64,000 bases of DNA. Source: Bradyrhizobium barranii subsp. barranii. GTDB lineage: Bacteria; Pseudomonadota; Alphaproteobacteria; Rhizobiales; Xanthobacteraceae. A program made the translations under genes and the position numbers. The stretch lies in assembly GCF_017565645.3 (NCBI RefSeq), contig NZ_CP086136.1, forward strand, positions 1 through 64,000. The letters are read 5' to 3'. This document shows, one piece after another, positions 20,626 to 29,646 of the stretch (its first letter is position 1; each line of letters starts with the position of its first letter). The notes beneath the pieces are model-generated. The model made no database searches, was not told where the DNA came from, and saw nothing but the letters and a program-made list of their open reading frames with translations.

Positions 20626-22020
20626 ATGCTCGACACCGTCCAGCCTCGTCCGCAGCCGCAAGCCGGCGTGCCGCAAAACCATCTCGCCGAAGAGTTCGTC
20701 GAGACGCTGCGGCTGGCCGTGCCGATGATGCTGACGCAGCTCGGGCAGATCGCGATGATCACGACCGATCTCGCGCTGATCGGGCGGCTCGGCGAGGATG
20801 CGGTCGCGGCCGCCGCGCTGGCGCACACGGTCTATTTCGTCAGCTTCACCTTCGGGCTCGGATTGATGGCCGCGGTGTCGCCGCTGGCCGCGCAGGCGTT
20901 CGGCGCCGGCGACGTCAAGCGCATCCGCCGCTCCCTGCGCGCCGGCCTGTGGATCGCGCTCCTGATCTCGCTGCCGATGATGGCCTCGCCGCTCTACGGC
21001 GAGCGCATCCTGCTGGCGCTCGGACAGGCGCCGCAATCGGCCGCGCTCGCGCAGCGCTATCTGAACGGGCTGGCCTGGGGCATCGCGCCGGCGCTCGGCT
21101 TCATCGCGTTGCGCAGCATGATGAGCGCGGTGAACCGGCCGCAGCCGCCGCTGTGGATCACCGTTGCAGCGATCCCCGCCAACGCGGCGCTGGTCTATTG
21201 CCTGATCCACGGCCTGTTCGGCCTGCCGGAGCTCGGCCTGTTCGGCGCGGGGCTTGCGACCACGCTCGTCAATCTCGGCACCTTCCTCGCCGTGCTCGCC
21301 ATCGCCGCATGGCGAAAGCCATTCGCGGACTACCGCCCGCTCGCCCATCTGTGGCGGATCGACTGGCCCCTGATGCGACAGCTCATCGCGGTCGGCGCGC
21401 CGATCTCGTTTTCCCTGCTGCTGGAATACGGCCTGTTCTCGTCCGCCGCGCTGCTGATGGGATTGATCTCGACCACTGCCCTTGCCGCGCACCAGATCGC
21501 GCTCCAGGTCACGGCCGTGCTGTTCATGGTCCCGCTTGGCATCGGCATGGCGGCGACGGTCCGCGTCGGCCATGCTTTCGGCCGCGACGACCCGGCCGCG
21601 GTGAGGCGCGCGGGCCTCGTCGCGGCGGTACTTGGCGTAGCGTTGGTCTCGACCCTGACCGTTGCCATCATCCTCGGCCGCTATGAGCTCGGACGGTTGT
21701 TCTTCGGGAGCAGCGAGGCCAGCGCGGCCACTGTCGAGCTGACGGCGACCCTGCTGCTGGTCGGCGCGACCTTCTTCATCGCCGACGGCCTCCAGACCAT
21801 CATGGCCGGCGCGCTGCGCGGCATCAACGATACAAGGATGACGTTGCTGTTCGCGGCGATCGGCTATTGGTGCGTCGCCTTTCCCATCGCCTGGGTGCTG
21901 GCCTTCAATGTCGGGCTCGGCGCGGTCGGCGTCTGGATCGGGTTCTCGACCGGCACGTTCGTCTATGCCGGCCTCCTGATCTTGCGCTTCCGCATGCTGA
22001 CGCGCAGACTGGCGGGATGA
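20626..22020 (+). CDS. MATE family efflux transporter
   Basis: MATE proteins export drugs and organic cations using a proton or sodium gradient. The 464-residue product has about 12 transmembrane segments in two similar halves. It opens with the family pattern ETLRLAVPMMLTQLGQIAMI followed by TTDLALIGRLG, and the second half has the equivalent GAPISFSLLLEYGLF. The ATG at 20626 begins a hydrophilic lead of about 25 residues; the upstream in-frame ATG at 20563 lies inside the palindromic repeat and is rejected. A DsbA-like protein follows 22 bp downstream, probably co-transcribed. The substrate is not predictable. Confidence 0.9.
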   Translation: MLDTVQPRPQPQAGVPQNHLAEEFVETLRLAVPMMLTQLGQIAMITTDLALIGRLGEDAVAAAALAHTVYFVSFTFGLGLMAAVSPLAAQAFGAGDVKRIRRSLRAGLWIALLISLPMMASPLYGERILLALGQAPQSAALAQRYLNGLAWGIAPALGFIALRSMMSAVNRPQPPLWITVAAIPANAALVYCLIHGLFGLPELGLFGAGLATTLVNLGTFLAVLAIAAWRKPFADYRPLAHLWRIDWPLMRQLIAVGAPISFSLLLEYGLFSSAALLMGLISTTALAAHQIALQVTAVLFMVPLGIGMAATVRVGHAFGRDDPAAVRRAGLVAAVLGVALVSTLTVAIILGRYELGRLFFGSSEASAATVELTATLLLVGATFFIADGLQTIMAGALRGINDTRMTLLFAAIGYWCVAFPIAWVLAFNVGLGAVGVWIGFSTGTFVYAGLLILRFRMLTRRLAG

Positions 22021-22042
22021 TCGGGATCATGGAGCCGGTGCG

Positions 22043-22693
22043 ATGACCCTGTCCGTGGACCTCTTCTACTCCTACCGCAGTCCCTTCAGCTATCTGGCGC
22101 TGCCGAAGACGCTCAAGCTCGTCGAAGAGTACGATCTCGCGGTGAATCTGCGGCCGGTCTATCCGCTCGCCGTCCGCGTGCCCGGCTTCTTCAAGAAGGC
22201 CAGCCCGAACTTCATTCGCTATGTGGTGCTCGACAGCACGCGCGTGGCGCAGCACGAGGGCATCCCGTTCCGCTTTCCGAGGCCCGATCCGATCGTGCAG
22301 GACAAGACGACGTTCGATGTTACGGCCGAGCAGCCCTACATCCACCGCCTGACCCGGCTGGGCGCGATGGCGCAGCTCGAAGGCCGCTCGCTCGCATTCA
22401 CCGATGCGATCGCGCGCGTGCTGTGGGACGGCTCGGTGGCGGGATGGAACGAAGGCGATCACCTCGCGCGCGCCACTGAAGCAGCCGGCTTCGATCTCGC
22501 CGCGATGGATGAAGCGATCAGTGCCGACCCCGATCGCTACGAGCGGGTGATCACGGAGAACGAAAAGGACCACGCCGCCTCCGGTCATTGGGGCGTGCCG
22601 ACCTTCGTGTTCGAGAACGAGCCGTTCTTCGGCCAGGACCGCATCGACCTGCTGGTCTGGCGCATGGTGGCCAAGGGCCTGAACAGGCGCTGA
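22043..22693 (+). CDS. 2-hydroxychromene-2-carboxylate isomerase / DsbA family protein
   Basis: Members of this thioredoxin-fold family include GST-kappa-like HCCA isomerases of aromatic degradation. The 216-residue protein begins VDLFYSYRSPFSYLA, with Ser in place of the CxxC of true DsbA, and ends with the conserved GHWGVPTFVFENEPFFGQD. This pattern favours the isomerase or glutathione-binding branch over a disulfide oxidase. There is no signal peptide, so it is cytoplasmic. GGAG precedes the ATG at 22043. It follows the MATE exporter in the same direction. The actual substrate is unknown. Confidence 0.82.
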   Translation: MTLSVDLFYSYRSPFSYLALPKTLKLVEEYDLAVNLRPVYPLAVRVPGFFKKASPNFIRYVVLDSTRVAQHEGIPFRFPRPDPIVQDKTTFDVTAEQPYIHRLTRLGAMAQLEGRSLAFTDAIARVLWDGSVAGWNEGDHLARATEAAGFDLAAMDEAISADPDRYERVITENEKDHAASGHWGVPTFVFENEPFFGQDRIDLLVWRMVAKGLNRR

Positions 22694-22704
22694 TTGTAGT
22701 TTTG

Positions 22705-22755
22705 GACGCGTTTTCTTCACGCGAACCGCTATCCACTTCGCTCGAAAACGCTCTT
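22705..22755. repeat. Short intergenic repeat (ACGCGTTTTCTTCACGCGAA type)
   Basis: GGACGCGTTTTCTTCACGCG followed by AACCGCTATCCACTTCGCTC and GAAAACGCTC is, from memory of the genus, a common Bradyrhizobium spacer element with complementary ends (GCGTTTTC and GAAAACGC). It fills much of the gap before the SUKH-domain gene. Confidence 0.55.
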
Positions 22756-22836
22756 GCCGGCCGGCATGAACCGGTTTCCCTGAAACTGCGACTGAGACGT
22801 GGCGCCCCGATCCCGGCGGCGCGTTCGGAGGGTCGC

Positions 22837-24150
22837 ATGTATCTGGCAAAGTTCTTCCACCGCGCACCCGGCGATGACGATCGCGAGCTGATGCTGGTCC
22901 CGGGCAGCGATCCCATGGTGATCGGCGTTCATATGAACTGGAAGGGCGATCCCGACGCGAACGAATTCCTGCGCAAGGAATTTCCTGATATCGCCGGCGC
23001 CGCAGCGGCTTTCCGCCGCCATGTCGCCAAGCTGGTCGCGGCCGGCTATGTCGAGACGGACCATACCAACTACACGCTGCGCGACCTCGGGCCCAATCCG
23101 CGAGCCAAGCCGGACTGGCAGAAGGGGCTCGATGAGCTGATGATCCTGGCGCTCAGCGCGCCGATCGCCGAGCAGGCCGCGCAGCTCGACGCGCTCAAGG
23201 GCACGCCGGCCGAACATGAGCCGTTGTATCTCTGGCACGCCGCTCGCCGCGGCAAGGTCGCCGGTGAAGATCTCGCACAGGCGGCGCGCTTTGCCGAACA
23301 GGCGCGCGATACGCTCGTTGCGCGGCGCGCTGCCGGGCAGCCGCATTATGCGTGGTCCATCTATGAGAACGACCTCGAGGGGCGCATCCTGGAATTGTTG
23401 AGCGACGTCTATCTTCAGGCCGACAATCCCGAGGCATCACTGAAGACGATCGAGCATCTTTGCAAGACCGCCCCGAACCACACGCGCATCCTCAAGCGCG
23501 CCGAGCTGCTCTGCGGCTATTTTCCCGAGCGGCGCGAAGAGGCCTTCGACGACGCCTTTCAATGGTCGCGGTTCGGCGGCTACGAGGACATCATGGCGTT
23601 TCCCGGCTATGAGGATTACGAAGCCCAGCGCAAGGCGGGAACATCAAGCAAAGGCTGGCGCTGGAAACCCGGTGCGCCGGCGAGCGAAGCGGACGTGAGC
23701 AAAGCGGAGCAGACGCTCGGCGTCCGGCTCCCCGATGACTATCGAAATTTCCTGCTGACACGCGGCGAGACCGAGCTGCTGGTACGGCTGCCTGAATCGT
23801 CCTCCGAGCTACGCTTCTATGCACCGGACGAGCTGGCCACGCAGCTGCGCAACGTCCTCGACTTCATTGCTCATTCCGAGGACGAGCTCGAAGAGGCCTG
23901 CGCCTATTTCCGTCAGGAATACGGCGTCTCGCTGAAACAGCTGGTGCCGGTTGCCGAGCCGTCGCAGCTCAGCCGCTGCCTGCTGCTCCATGTCGAGCCG
24001 GGCGAGCGCTATGGCCAGTGCTTTCAATGGGACCATGACGGCGCATGGGAGTTGGAGCAGAAGCAGCCCGGCTTCGATGTCGCGCTGAAGGCGCTGACCG
24101 ACGGCATCGAGCAGCGCAACGCGGCAGTGCTCGCTTTCTTCGACCTCTAA
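22837..24150 (+). CDS. SMI1/KNR4 (SUKH) domain-containing protein
   Basis: The 437-residue protein ends in a SUKH-type domain: SEADVSKAEQTLGVRLPDDY then RNFLLTRGETELLVRL, about residues 285-437. SUKH domains are often immunity proteins against polymorphic toxins. The N-terminal 280 residues are mostly helical, with a stretch (TIEHLCKTAPNHTRILKRAE) like TPR-type repeats. The ATG at 22837 follows GGAGGG; the frame is open further upstream, but that part overlaps the preceding gene. No toxin gene is adjacent, so an immunity role is not supported by context. Confidence 0.75.
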   Translation: MYLAKFFHRAPGDDDRELMLVPGSDPMVIGVHMNWKGDPDANEFLRKEFPDIAGAAAAFRRHVAKLVAAGYVETDHTNYTLRDLGPNPRAKPDWQKGLDELMILALSAPIAEQAAQLDALKGTPAEHEPLYLWHAARRGKVAGEDLAQAARFAEQARDTLVARRAAGQPHYAWSIYENDLEGRILELLSDVYLQADNPEASLKTIEHLCKTAPNHTRILKRAELLCGYFPERREEAFDDAFQWSRFGGYEDIMAFPGYEDYEAQRKAGTSSKGWRWKPGAPASEADVSKAEQTLGVRLPDDYRNFLLTRGETELLVRLPESSSELRFYAPDELATQLRNVLDFIAHSEDELEEACAYFRQEYGVSLKQLVPVAEPSQLSRCLLLHVEPGERYGQCFQWDHDGAWELEQKQPGFDVALKALTDGIEQRNAAVLAFFDL

Positions 24151-24154
24151 AGAA

Positions 24155-25270
24155 TCATTCCGCCACGCGCGCGGACTTGTCGGTCGAGGCTTCCGACCAT
24201 TCGCCGACGACGCGATCGAGATCGCAGAGGTTCTGGTGCATCTGCTCCAGCGAGAAGCCGATCGCGAAGAAGCGCTCAGCGGTGTCGCCGGGCTGACCGC
24301 GGATCAGGCCGTCATGACGGACGGCGGCAACGGCCTCGGCATAATGCTGGAGCGCGACGTGGACCGGATGGATCGCCGGCGCGCCGGCACCCTCGCGCAA
24401 GGCAGCAGCGGCGGAGCGAAGGAACCGCGCGATCACGGTCGAGACTTCCGTCAGCGGGGCCGCAAGCCGCATCTGCACCTCGGCCGGCAGCGGCACCACC
24501 GTGGCACGGCCGATCATCACGACGTCATGGCGCAGCCGCAGCACGGTGCGCAGCAGCGGGCCGGTGTCGGGCCCGCTCGACAGTCGCGCGGAGCGCTCAC
24601 GCTCGGCTTCGGCGCCGATGGCATTCATGCCCACCATTGCCGTGCCGATGCCGTCCTGGATCCGGTGCAGCGCATCGTTGTCGCGGCCGCGCGTGAGCCC
24701 CGCGAGCAGTTCGGTGAAGGCATCCGCGATCAGCTCGAGCAGCGTGGCCGCGCTGGCGCGGATCTGCCGCACAGCGCGCGACGGCAACACCAGGAATGAG
24801 ACCAGCAGGCCAGTGATGGCGCCGACCCCGACCTCGCTGACGCGGTCGATCGCCGACGCCATGGGATCGGAATGATGCATGGTCGGAACCAGCAGCACGA
24901 TGATCGCCGTCACCGTGGCGGCGTTGAGGCTTGGGTTGATCGCAGCCACGAAGGCGAGCGGCGCGACCGCCAGCACCAGCAGCCCCAACAGGCCCGCCTC
25001 GGTCGAATAAGGGATCAGGATCGCGATGGCGCCGCCATAGATGGCGCCGCCGATGGTGCCGAGCACGTAGTCGCGCGTCGCCTTCAACGAGCGGCCGACG
25101 CTCATCTGGGTCACGATCAGCGAGGTTAGGACGGCCCAGAGTGGCAATAGCAGATGCAGCGCGGTGGCGATCGCATAGGCCGCCACCGCGGCCACCGTGA
25201 CCCGGATCGCCAATCCGAGTTGCGTCCGCCGCGACCCGATCCGGTCGAACAGCTGTTTTGCAAATGCCAT
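24155..25270 (-). CDS. FUSC family membrane protein (aromatic acid exporter-like)
   Basis: FUSC/ArAE-family proteins are thought to export aromatic acids or similar compounds. The 371-residue product has about six transmembrane helices in residues 18-165 (AIRVTVAAVAAYAIATALHL, LLPLWAVLTSLIVTQMSVGR) and a cytoplasmic helical C-terminal half, the size of a single-module member. The ATG at 25270 is chosen; codons upstream to 25408 lie in the divergent promoter region. It is convergent with the SUKH gene (4 bp between stops) and divergent from the MmgE/PrpD gene. Confidence 0.85.
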   Translation of the reverse strand: MAFAKQLFDRIGSRRTQLGLAIRVTVAAVAAYAIATALHLLLPLWAVLTSLIVTQMSVGRSLKATRDYVLGTIGGAIYGGAIAILIPYSTEAGLLGLLVLAVAPLAFVAAINPSLNAATVTAIIVLLVPTMHHSDPMASAIDRVSEVGVGAITGLLVSFLVLPSRAVRQIRASAATLLELIADAFTELLAGLTRGRDNDALHRIQDGIGTAMVGMNAIGAEAERERSARLSSGPDTGPLLRTVLRLRHDVVMIGRATVVPLPAEVQMRLAAPLTEVSTVIARFLRSAAAALREGAGAPAIHPVHVALQHYAEAVAAVRHDGLIRGQPGDTAERFFAIGFSLEQMHQNLCDLDRVVGEWSEASTDKSARVAE

Positions 25271-25389
25271 CGTCAGAAGTCCCGATCCTTTTGAAGCCAG
25301 GCAAAAGCATGGCTGATGCCCGCGGCCCCAAGGCCGCTTGAAAGGCCAAATCAGCCCGCCTAACTTGCGCGCCAAAACGAGGAAACACG

Positions 25390-26757
25390 ATGGCTCACGA
25401 AACCGCAACGCTCGCCGCCTATGTCGTCAATCTGACATACCAGGATATTCCGGTGGAGGTGCTGGATCGCGCCAAGGTGCTGACGCTGGACTTCCTCGGC
25501 AGCGCCATCCGGGCCCGCAGCGAGGCGGAATCCACCCCCTCGATCCTGAAGATGCTGGAAGCGCTCGCGCTCGACACCAAGGGTGAGTCCACCGTGTTCG
25601 GCGACAGCAAGACCTGGACGCCGGCGGTCGCCGCCCTCCTCAACGGCGCGCTCGGCCATTCCCTCGACTTCGACGATACCCACGCCGATTCCTCGCTGCA
25701 TCCGAGCGCGCCGGTGGTTCCGGCCGCCTTCGCCGTCGGCGAGATGATCGGCGCCTCGGGCCGCGACGTGCTGACCGCGATCGTGGCGGGCTATGAGGTC
25801 TGCTGCCGGCTCGGCAACGCGCTCGACCCGACCTCGCATTATGCGCGCGGCTTCCATCCGACCGCGACCGCCGGCACCTATGGCGCGGCGGCCGCCGCCG
25901 GCAAATTGTTCGGCCTGTCCGAGCAGCAGATCATCGCCGCGTTCGGCGTCTCCGGCAGCCAGGCCGCGGGCTCGCTGCAATTCCTGGTCAACGGCGCCTG
26001 GAACAAGCGCTACCAGGTCGGCGCCGCCGCGATGAATGGCGTGATCGCCGCGACGCTGGCGCGCAACGATTTCGTCGGCGCGACGGAATCGGTCGAGGGC
26101 AAGCACGGCCTGCTCGCCGGCTACACCGACGATGCGCATCCCGACAAGGCGGTGGCCGAGCTCGGCAAGACCTACGAGACCATGAAGATCGGCGTCAAAC
26201 CATATCCGAGCTGCCGCTACACCCACGCCGCGATCGACGCGCTGATCGCGATGCGGCGCGAGCACAATCTGACGCCGGACCAGGTCAAGCGCGTCGAGAT
26301 CGGTTTGCACCGGAACGGCATCACCTTGACCGGCGATGCCGCGACCAAGCGGCATCCGACCTCGATCGTCGGCGGCCAGTTCTCGATGTTCTTCACCGGC
26401 GCGCTCGCGCTCGACCAGGGCTCGTTCGGCTGGGACGATTACAACCGTCTTGGGGACGCCGCGATCGATGCGCTCGCCGACAAGTTCGACGTGGTGCAGG
26501 ATGACCGGCTCGAGGTCGGCCGCACCCATCCGTTCGGCGCGCGCGTCAGCATCACGACGGACGATGGCGTGCATGAGCGGCTCTATGCCGATCCTTCCGG
26601 AGAGCCGAATTCGTTCCCCGATGCGCAGGCGATGCAGCAGAAGTTTCTGACGCTGGCGCGCCCGGTGCTGAACGCGCGCGCGGAGAAGTTTGCCGACGCG
26701 ATCATGACGCTGGAGCGGTTCGACCGCGTGGCGAAGGCTACGGAGCTGGGGCGGTAG
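25390..26757 (+). CDS. MmgE/PrpD family protein
   Basis: This family includes 2-methylcitrate dehydratase PrpD and related dehydratases and isomerases. The 455-residue protein opens with the family N-terminus (YVVNLTYQDIPVEVLDRAKV) and has LNGALGHSLDFDDTHADSSL with the conserved His/Asp cluster near residues 92-104, then HPTATAGTYGAAAAAGKLFG. No prpB or prpC lies nearby, so it is not clearly the methylcitrate enzyme. The start at 25390 is supported by AGGAAA upstream. It may share a divergent promoter with the FUSC gene. Confidence 0.85.
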   Translation: MAHETATLAAYVVNLTYQDIPVEVLDRAKVLTLDFLGSAIRARSEAESTPSILKMLEALALDTKGESTVFGDSKTWTPAVAALLNGALGHSLDFDDTHADSSLHPSAPVVPAAFAVGEMIGASGRDVLTAIVAGYEVCCRLGNALDPTSHYARGFHPTATAGTYGAAAAAGKLFGLSEQQIIAAFGVSGSQAAGSLQFLVNGAWNKRYQVGAAAMNGVIAATLARNDFVGATESVEGKHGLLAGYTDDAHPDKAVAELGKTYETMKIGVKPYPSCRYTHAAIDALIAMRREHNLTPDQVKRVEIGLHRNGITLTGDAATKRHPTSIVGGQFSMFFTGALALDQGSFGWDDYNRLGDAAIDALADKFDVVQDDRLEVGRTHPFGARVSITTDDGVHERLYADPSGEPNSFPDAQAMQQKFLTLARPVLNARAEKFADAIMTLERFDRVAKATELGR

Positions 26758-26781
26758 GAGATTCCCTCCGCGCAGACGGTG

Positions 26782-26936
26782 CACCCTCGCCCCTTGTGGG
26801 AGAGGGTGGATGCGCGAAGCGCAGCCGGGTGAGGGGTTCTCTCCGCGCGCGACTCTCTAGCGGTCTAATTCGCGGATAGAGACCCCTCATCCGGCGCTTC
26901 GCGCCACCTTCTCCCACAAGGGGAGAAGCGAAGAGG
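26782..26936. repeat. Palindromic repeat (TTCTCCCCTTGTGGGAGAAG type), copy 2
   Basis: The same element as 20411-20570, in the opposite orientation. Local hairpins and a long outer inverted repeat (CCCTCGCCCCTTGTGGGAG and CTCCCACAAGGGGAG) are visible, with GGCGCTTCGCGCC inside. It fills nearly all of the gap between two convergent genes and may act as a transcription end. Confidence 0.85.
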
Positions 26937-26946
26937 AGCTCGCACC

Positions 26947-28374
26947 TCAATCCACCCCCGCCATTTTCCCCTTCTCGCGCGTGGCTGCCACCACATCCCG
27001 CACCAGGTCGAACACGCCGTCGGCTTCCGGCGGCCAGTTCGGCGAGCGGCCCAGCCGCACGATCACCAGACGCTCCGAGGGAATGATGATCGTGTACTGC
27101 CCGATCGTGCCCTTGGCGAAGAAGGCATCGCGCGGCCAGCCGTGGTCGACACGAAACTTGGCGCCAAAGCTGTCGCCCTGGTTGGTCCAGAAGCCTGCGC
27201 CGATCCCGACCCAGGCATTCGGCGTGGCTGACGCCGCGTAATTCACCCAGCCCTCGGGGAGGATACGCTTGCCGCCGGCGACGCCGTCATTGAGATAGAA
27301 CTGACCGAAGCGCGCCCAGTCGCGCGCGGAGGCCAGCATCTCGCTCGATCCCTCGATCGTGCCGGCGCCGTCGAGCTGGAGCGTGACGTGGCGCATGCCG
27401 AGCGGCGCGAACAATTCGCGGCGCGCGAAGCGCAGCGCGTCGGCGGGGTTGCCGCCGGCGGCGTTGCGGATCAGGTGCGCGAGCATGATGGTGTTGCCGT
27501 CGTGATAATTCCACACCGTGCCCGGCGCGGTCGCAAGCGGCATGCTCGCAGCATAAGCGGCCATGTCGTCCTCGATGAATTTCATGCGATTGACCGGTTC
27601 GAAGGCGGAGCCGAGCGAAGCCTGCAGCGAGCTGCCGAGCGCGAGGCCCGCGGTGTGCCGCAGCAGCTGGTCGACGGTGATGGCGTGGCGGGGATCGTTC
27701 GGGTTTTTCCAGGCGGCGACCGGCGCGGGCTCGTCGAGCTTGAGCTTGCCCTGGCGCACGAGAATGCCTGTTAGCGCCGAGATCACCGACTTCGTCATGG
27801 AGAAGCCGAGCAGGGGCGTCTCCGGCCCGACACCATCCGCATAACGCTCGGCGATGACGCGGCCCGACTTCATGACGACGATGGCGCGGGTGCGGCGGGT
27901 GGGCGGTTGCGCGGGTTCGGTGAAGGCGCGATCGAGTGCGGCCGATAGCCCCTCGCTTTGCGGCGGCACGATCGAAGGTCCCGCGATCTCGGGGAGCAAT
28001 GCGGGCTGTTTGTCATCGACCGGCGGCGCGACGTCGGCGATATCAGCGCCGTGCTCGAGCGTGCAGCCCAGCCCCTCGCGATAGACGGCATGGCTACGGC
28101 CGAGGCCGAACAGCGTCACGGTGACGTCCTTGCGCACCCGGTCGATCCGGTAGTCCATCGCCCAGGTGATCAGGCCCGTGCCGGGCATCGCGTCGGTGGT
28201 CTCGGTGAAGGTGCGCTGCGGATCGAGGCCGGAGACAAATGTCTCGGCGCAGAGAATGTCGGCGAGGAAGCCGGTGGCGACCTGCGGCGCGTTGCGCGCG
28301 CGAGCCGCGCCGAATGCGAGGCCGATACAGGCGACGGCGGTGGTCAGGAGGATGATCTTGCGGCGGCGGGTCAC
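26947..28374 (-). CDS. Serine hydrolase, beta-lactamase (class C-like) family, exported
   Basis: A penicillin-binding-fold hydrolase similar to 6-aminohexanoate-dimer hydrolases and class C esterases. The 475-residue protein begins with a hydrophobic export segment (KIILLTTAVACIGLAFGAAR). It has the catalytic SxxK at Ser192-Lys195 (GFSMTKSVISA) and the second motif Tyr290 (WNYHDGNT). An N-terminal domain of about 150 residues precedes the catalytic part. Export to the periplasm is inferred. It lies downstream of the AraC-type gene on the same strand, with a 145-bp gap. The substrate is unknown. Confidence 0.87.
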   Translation of the reverse strand: MTRRRKIILLTTAVACIGLAFGAARARNAPQVATGFLADILCAETFVSGLDPQRTFTETTDAMPGTGLITWAMDYRIDRVRKDVTVTLFGLGRSHAVYREGLGCTLEHGADIADVAPPVDDKQPALLPEIAGPSIVPPQSEGLSAALDRAFTEPAQPPTRRTRAIVVMKSGRVIAERYADGVGPETPLLGFSMTKSVISALTGILVRQGKLKLDEPAPVAAWKNPNDPRHAITVDQLLRHTAGLALGSSLQASLGSAFEPVNRMKFIEDDMAAYAASMPLATAPGTVWNYHDGNTIMLAHLIRNAAGGNPADALRFARRELFAPLGMRHVTLQLDGAGTIEGSSEMLASARDWARFGQFYLNDGVAGGKRILPEGWVNYAASATPNAWVGIGAGFWTNQGDSFGAKFRVDHGWPRDAFFAKGTIGQYTIIIPSERLVIVRLGRSPNWPPEADGVFDLVRDVVAATREKGKMAGVD

Positions 28375-28519
28375 GGGCTTTCTCCGGCTTCGGGGAACGT
28401 GCCGGGCAGGAAGCCGGAGCGGGCGGAGGAGTGCTCGCCGGATTTGGAAAATGGACTGGCTGAAACTGAACCGGGCTGGTCGATTCTGGAATTTCGGCGT
28501 GATTGGAAAGGGTTAGAGC

Positions 28520-29605
28520 TTACGCCGCACTCACCTTGAGCCGCCGATATTCCGTCGGCGTCACGCCCGTCACCGCCTTGAAGGCGCGGTTGAAGGGACC
28601 GAGCGATTGGAAGCCGGCGTCCATCGCGATGGTGATGACGGGGACCTCGGCCTGCGCGGGATCGGCGAGCGCCGCCTTGGCTTCCTCGATTCGGTGGTTG
28701 TTCAGGAACACATTGAAATTGCGGTAGCCGAGCCGCTGGTTGATCAGCCGGCGCAGCCGGTATTCGGGAATTTTCAGCCGGCCCGCCAGCGCGCCGATGG
28801 TGATGTTCTCCTGGCGATAGATCCGTTCGTCCGCCATCAGCCGCATCAGGGCATCGATTAGCTTCTGGTCGGCGGCTTCATCGGTGGCTGCGGGATGGCT
28901 CAGAACGACCGCTGGCGTGATGCCCGTGTTCGCCGGAAACAGGTCCGCGCCATCGACACGCATCATCGCGTAGGCGATGGCCGCGACGACGCAGGCCAGC
29001 ACGCCGGCATTGATGGTGTTGGCGGCATCGCCGACGTCGCTGCCGGCGACGGCAATCTGGAGCAGTGCGTTCAGTCCACCATAGAGCGCGGCGGCGCAGA
29101 CGATGAAGACGCGGGCACGCCGCCGGCGCTCGACCAGGTCGGCCGGCCACGAAGTGATCGTCTGCCCCACCGCGAGCGCGATGAAGCCGAGCACGATCAG
29201 GTTCACCACGGTGACGGAGAAGCGCACATGGCCGCCCGGCGCGATCCAGACGCACCCGGCGAAGCTGAAGGCTGTCACCAGAGCCCAAATCAACCCATGC
29301 CACCAGCGCAAGCGAAAATCGTCGTCGAACAGCGCGCGCGTGAACAGCCAGAACACCACGATATTGCCGGTCGACAGTGCGATCAGCGGCGCATGCCAGG
29401 CCGGCACCAGCGACGTCACGCCGACCGAATAGCTCACCGCATGCGCGGCCGAGCCGAGCGCGAAAGCTGCGCCGAGGCGAGCCGCCAGCACGTTGCGGAA
29501 GTCCGAGAACAACGATGCCGCCAACACCAACAGCAGCGCCACTGCGCCGGCGCGAAAGGCAAGTTCGAGATGGGCAAGCAGCATCCGGTCGACCCGATCG
29601 CGCAC
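28520..29605 (-). CDS. AraC family transcriptional regulator with membrane N-terminal half
   Basis: The C-terminal about 100 residues are an AraC DNA-binding domain with two helix-turn-helix units (ITIGALAGRLKIPEYRLRRL and ITIAMDAGFQSLGPFNRAF), ending GVTPTEYRRLK. The N-terminal about 230 residues contain six or seven hydrophobic segments, so this is a membrane-integral regulator that may sense a signal in or across the membrane. It starts at GTG 29605; the ATG at 29584 is an equally possible start. It lies between a GNAT gene upstream and the serine hydrolase downstream on the same strand. Confidence 0.85.
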   Translation of the reverse strand: MRDRVDRMLLAHLELAFRAGAVALLLVLAASLFSDFRNVLAARLGAAFALGSAAHAVSYSVGVTSLVPAWHAPLIALSTGNIVVFWLFTRALFDDDFRLRWWHGLIWALVTAFSFAGCVWIAPGGHVRFSVTVVNLIVLGFIALAVGQTITSWPADLVERRRRARVFIVCAAALYGGLNALLQIAVAGSDVGDAANTINAGVLACVVAAIAYAMMRVDGADLFPANTGITPAVVLSHPAATDEAADQKLIDALMRLMADERIYRQENITIGALAGRLKIPEYRLRRLINQRLGYRNFNVFLNNHRIEEAKAALADPAQAEVPVITIAMDAGFQSLGPFNRAFKAVTGVTPTEYRRLKVSAA

Positions 29606-29646
29606 GCACGCGCGTGACGCGAACCTAGTTCAGATCAAAGACCGAT

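Noticed and set aside
22043..22693. True DsbA disulfide oxidoreductase
   Set aside because: The CxxC motif is replaced by SPFS and there is no signal peptide; HCCA-isomerase/GST-kappa type fits better.
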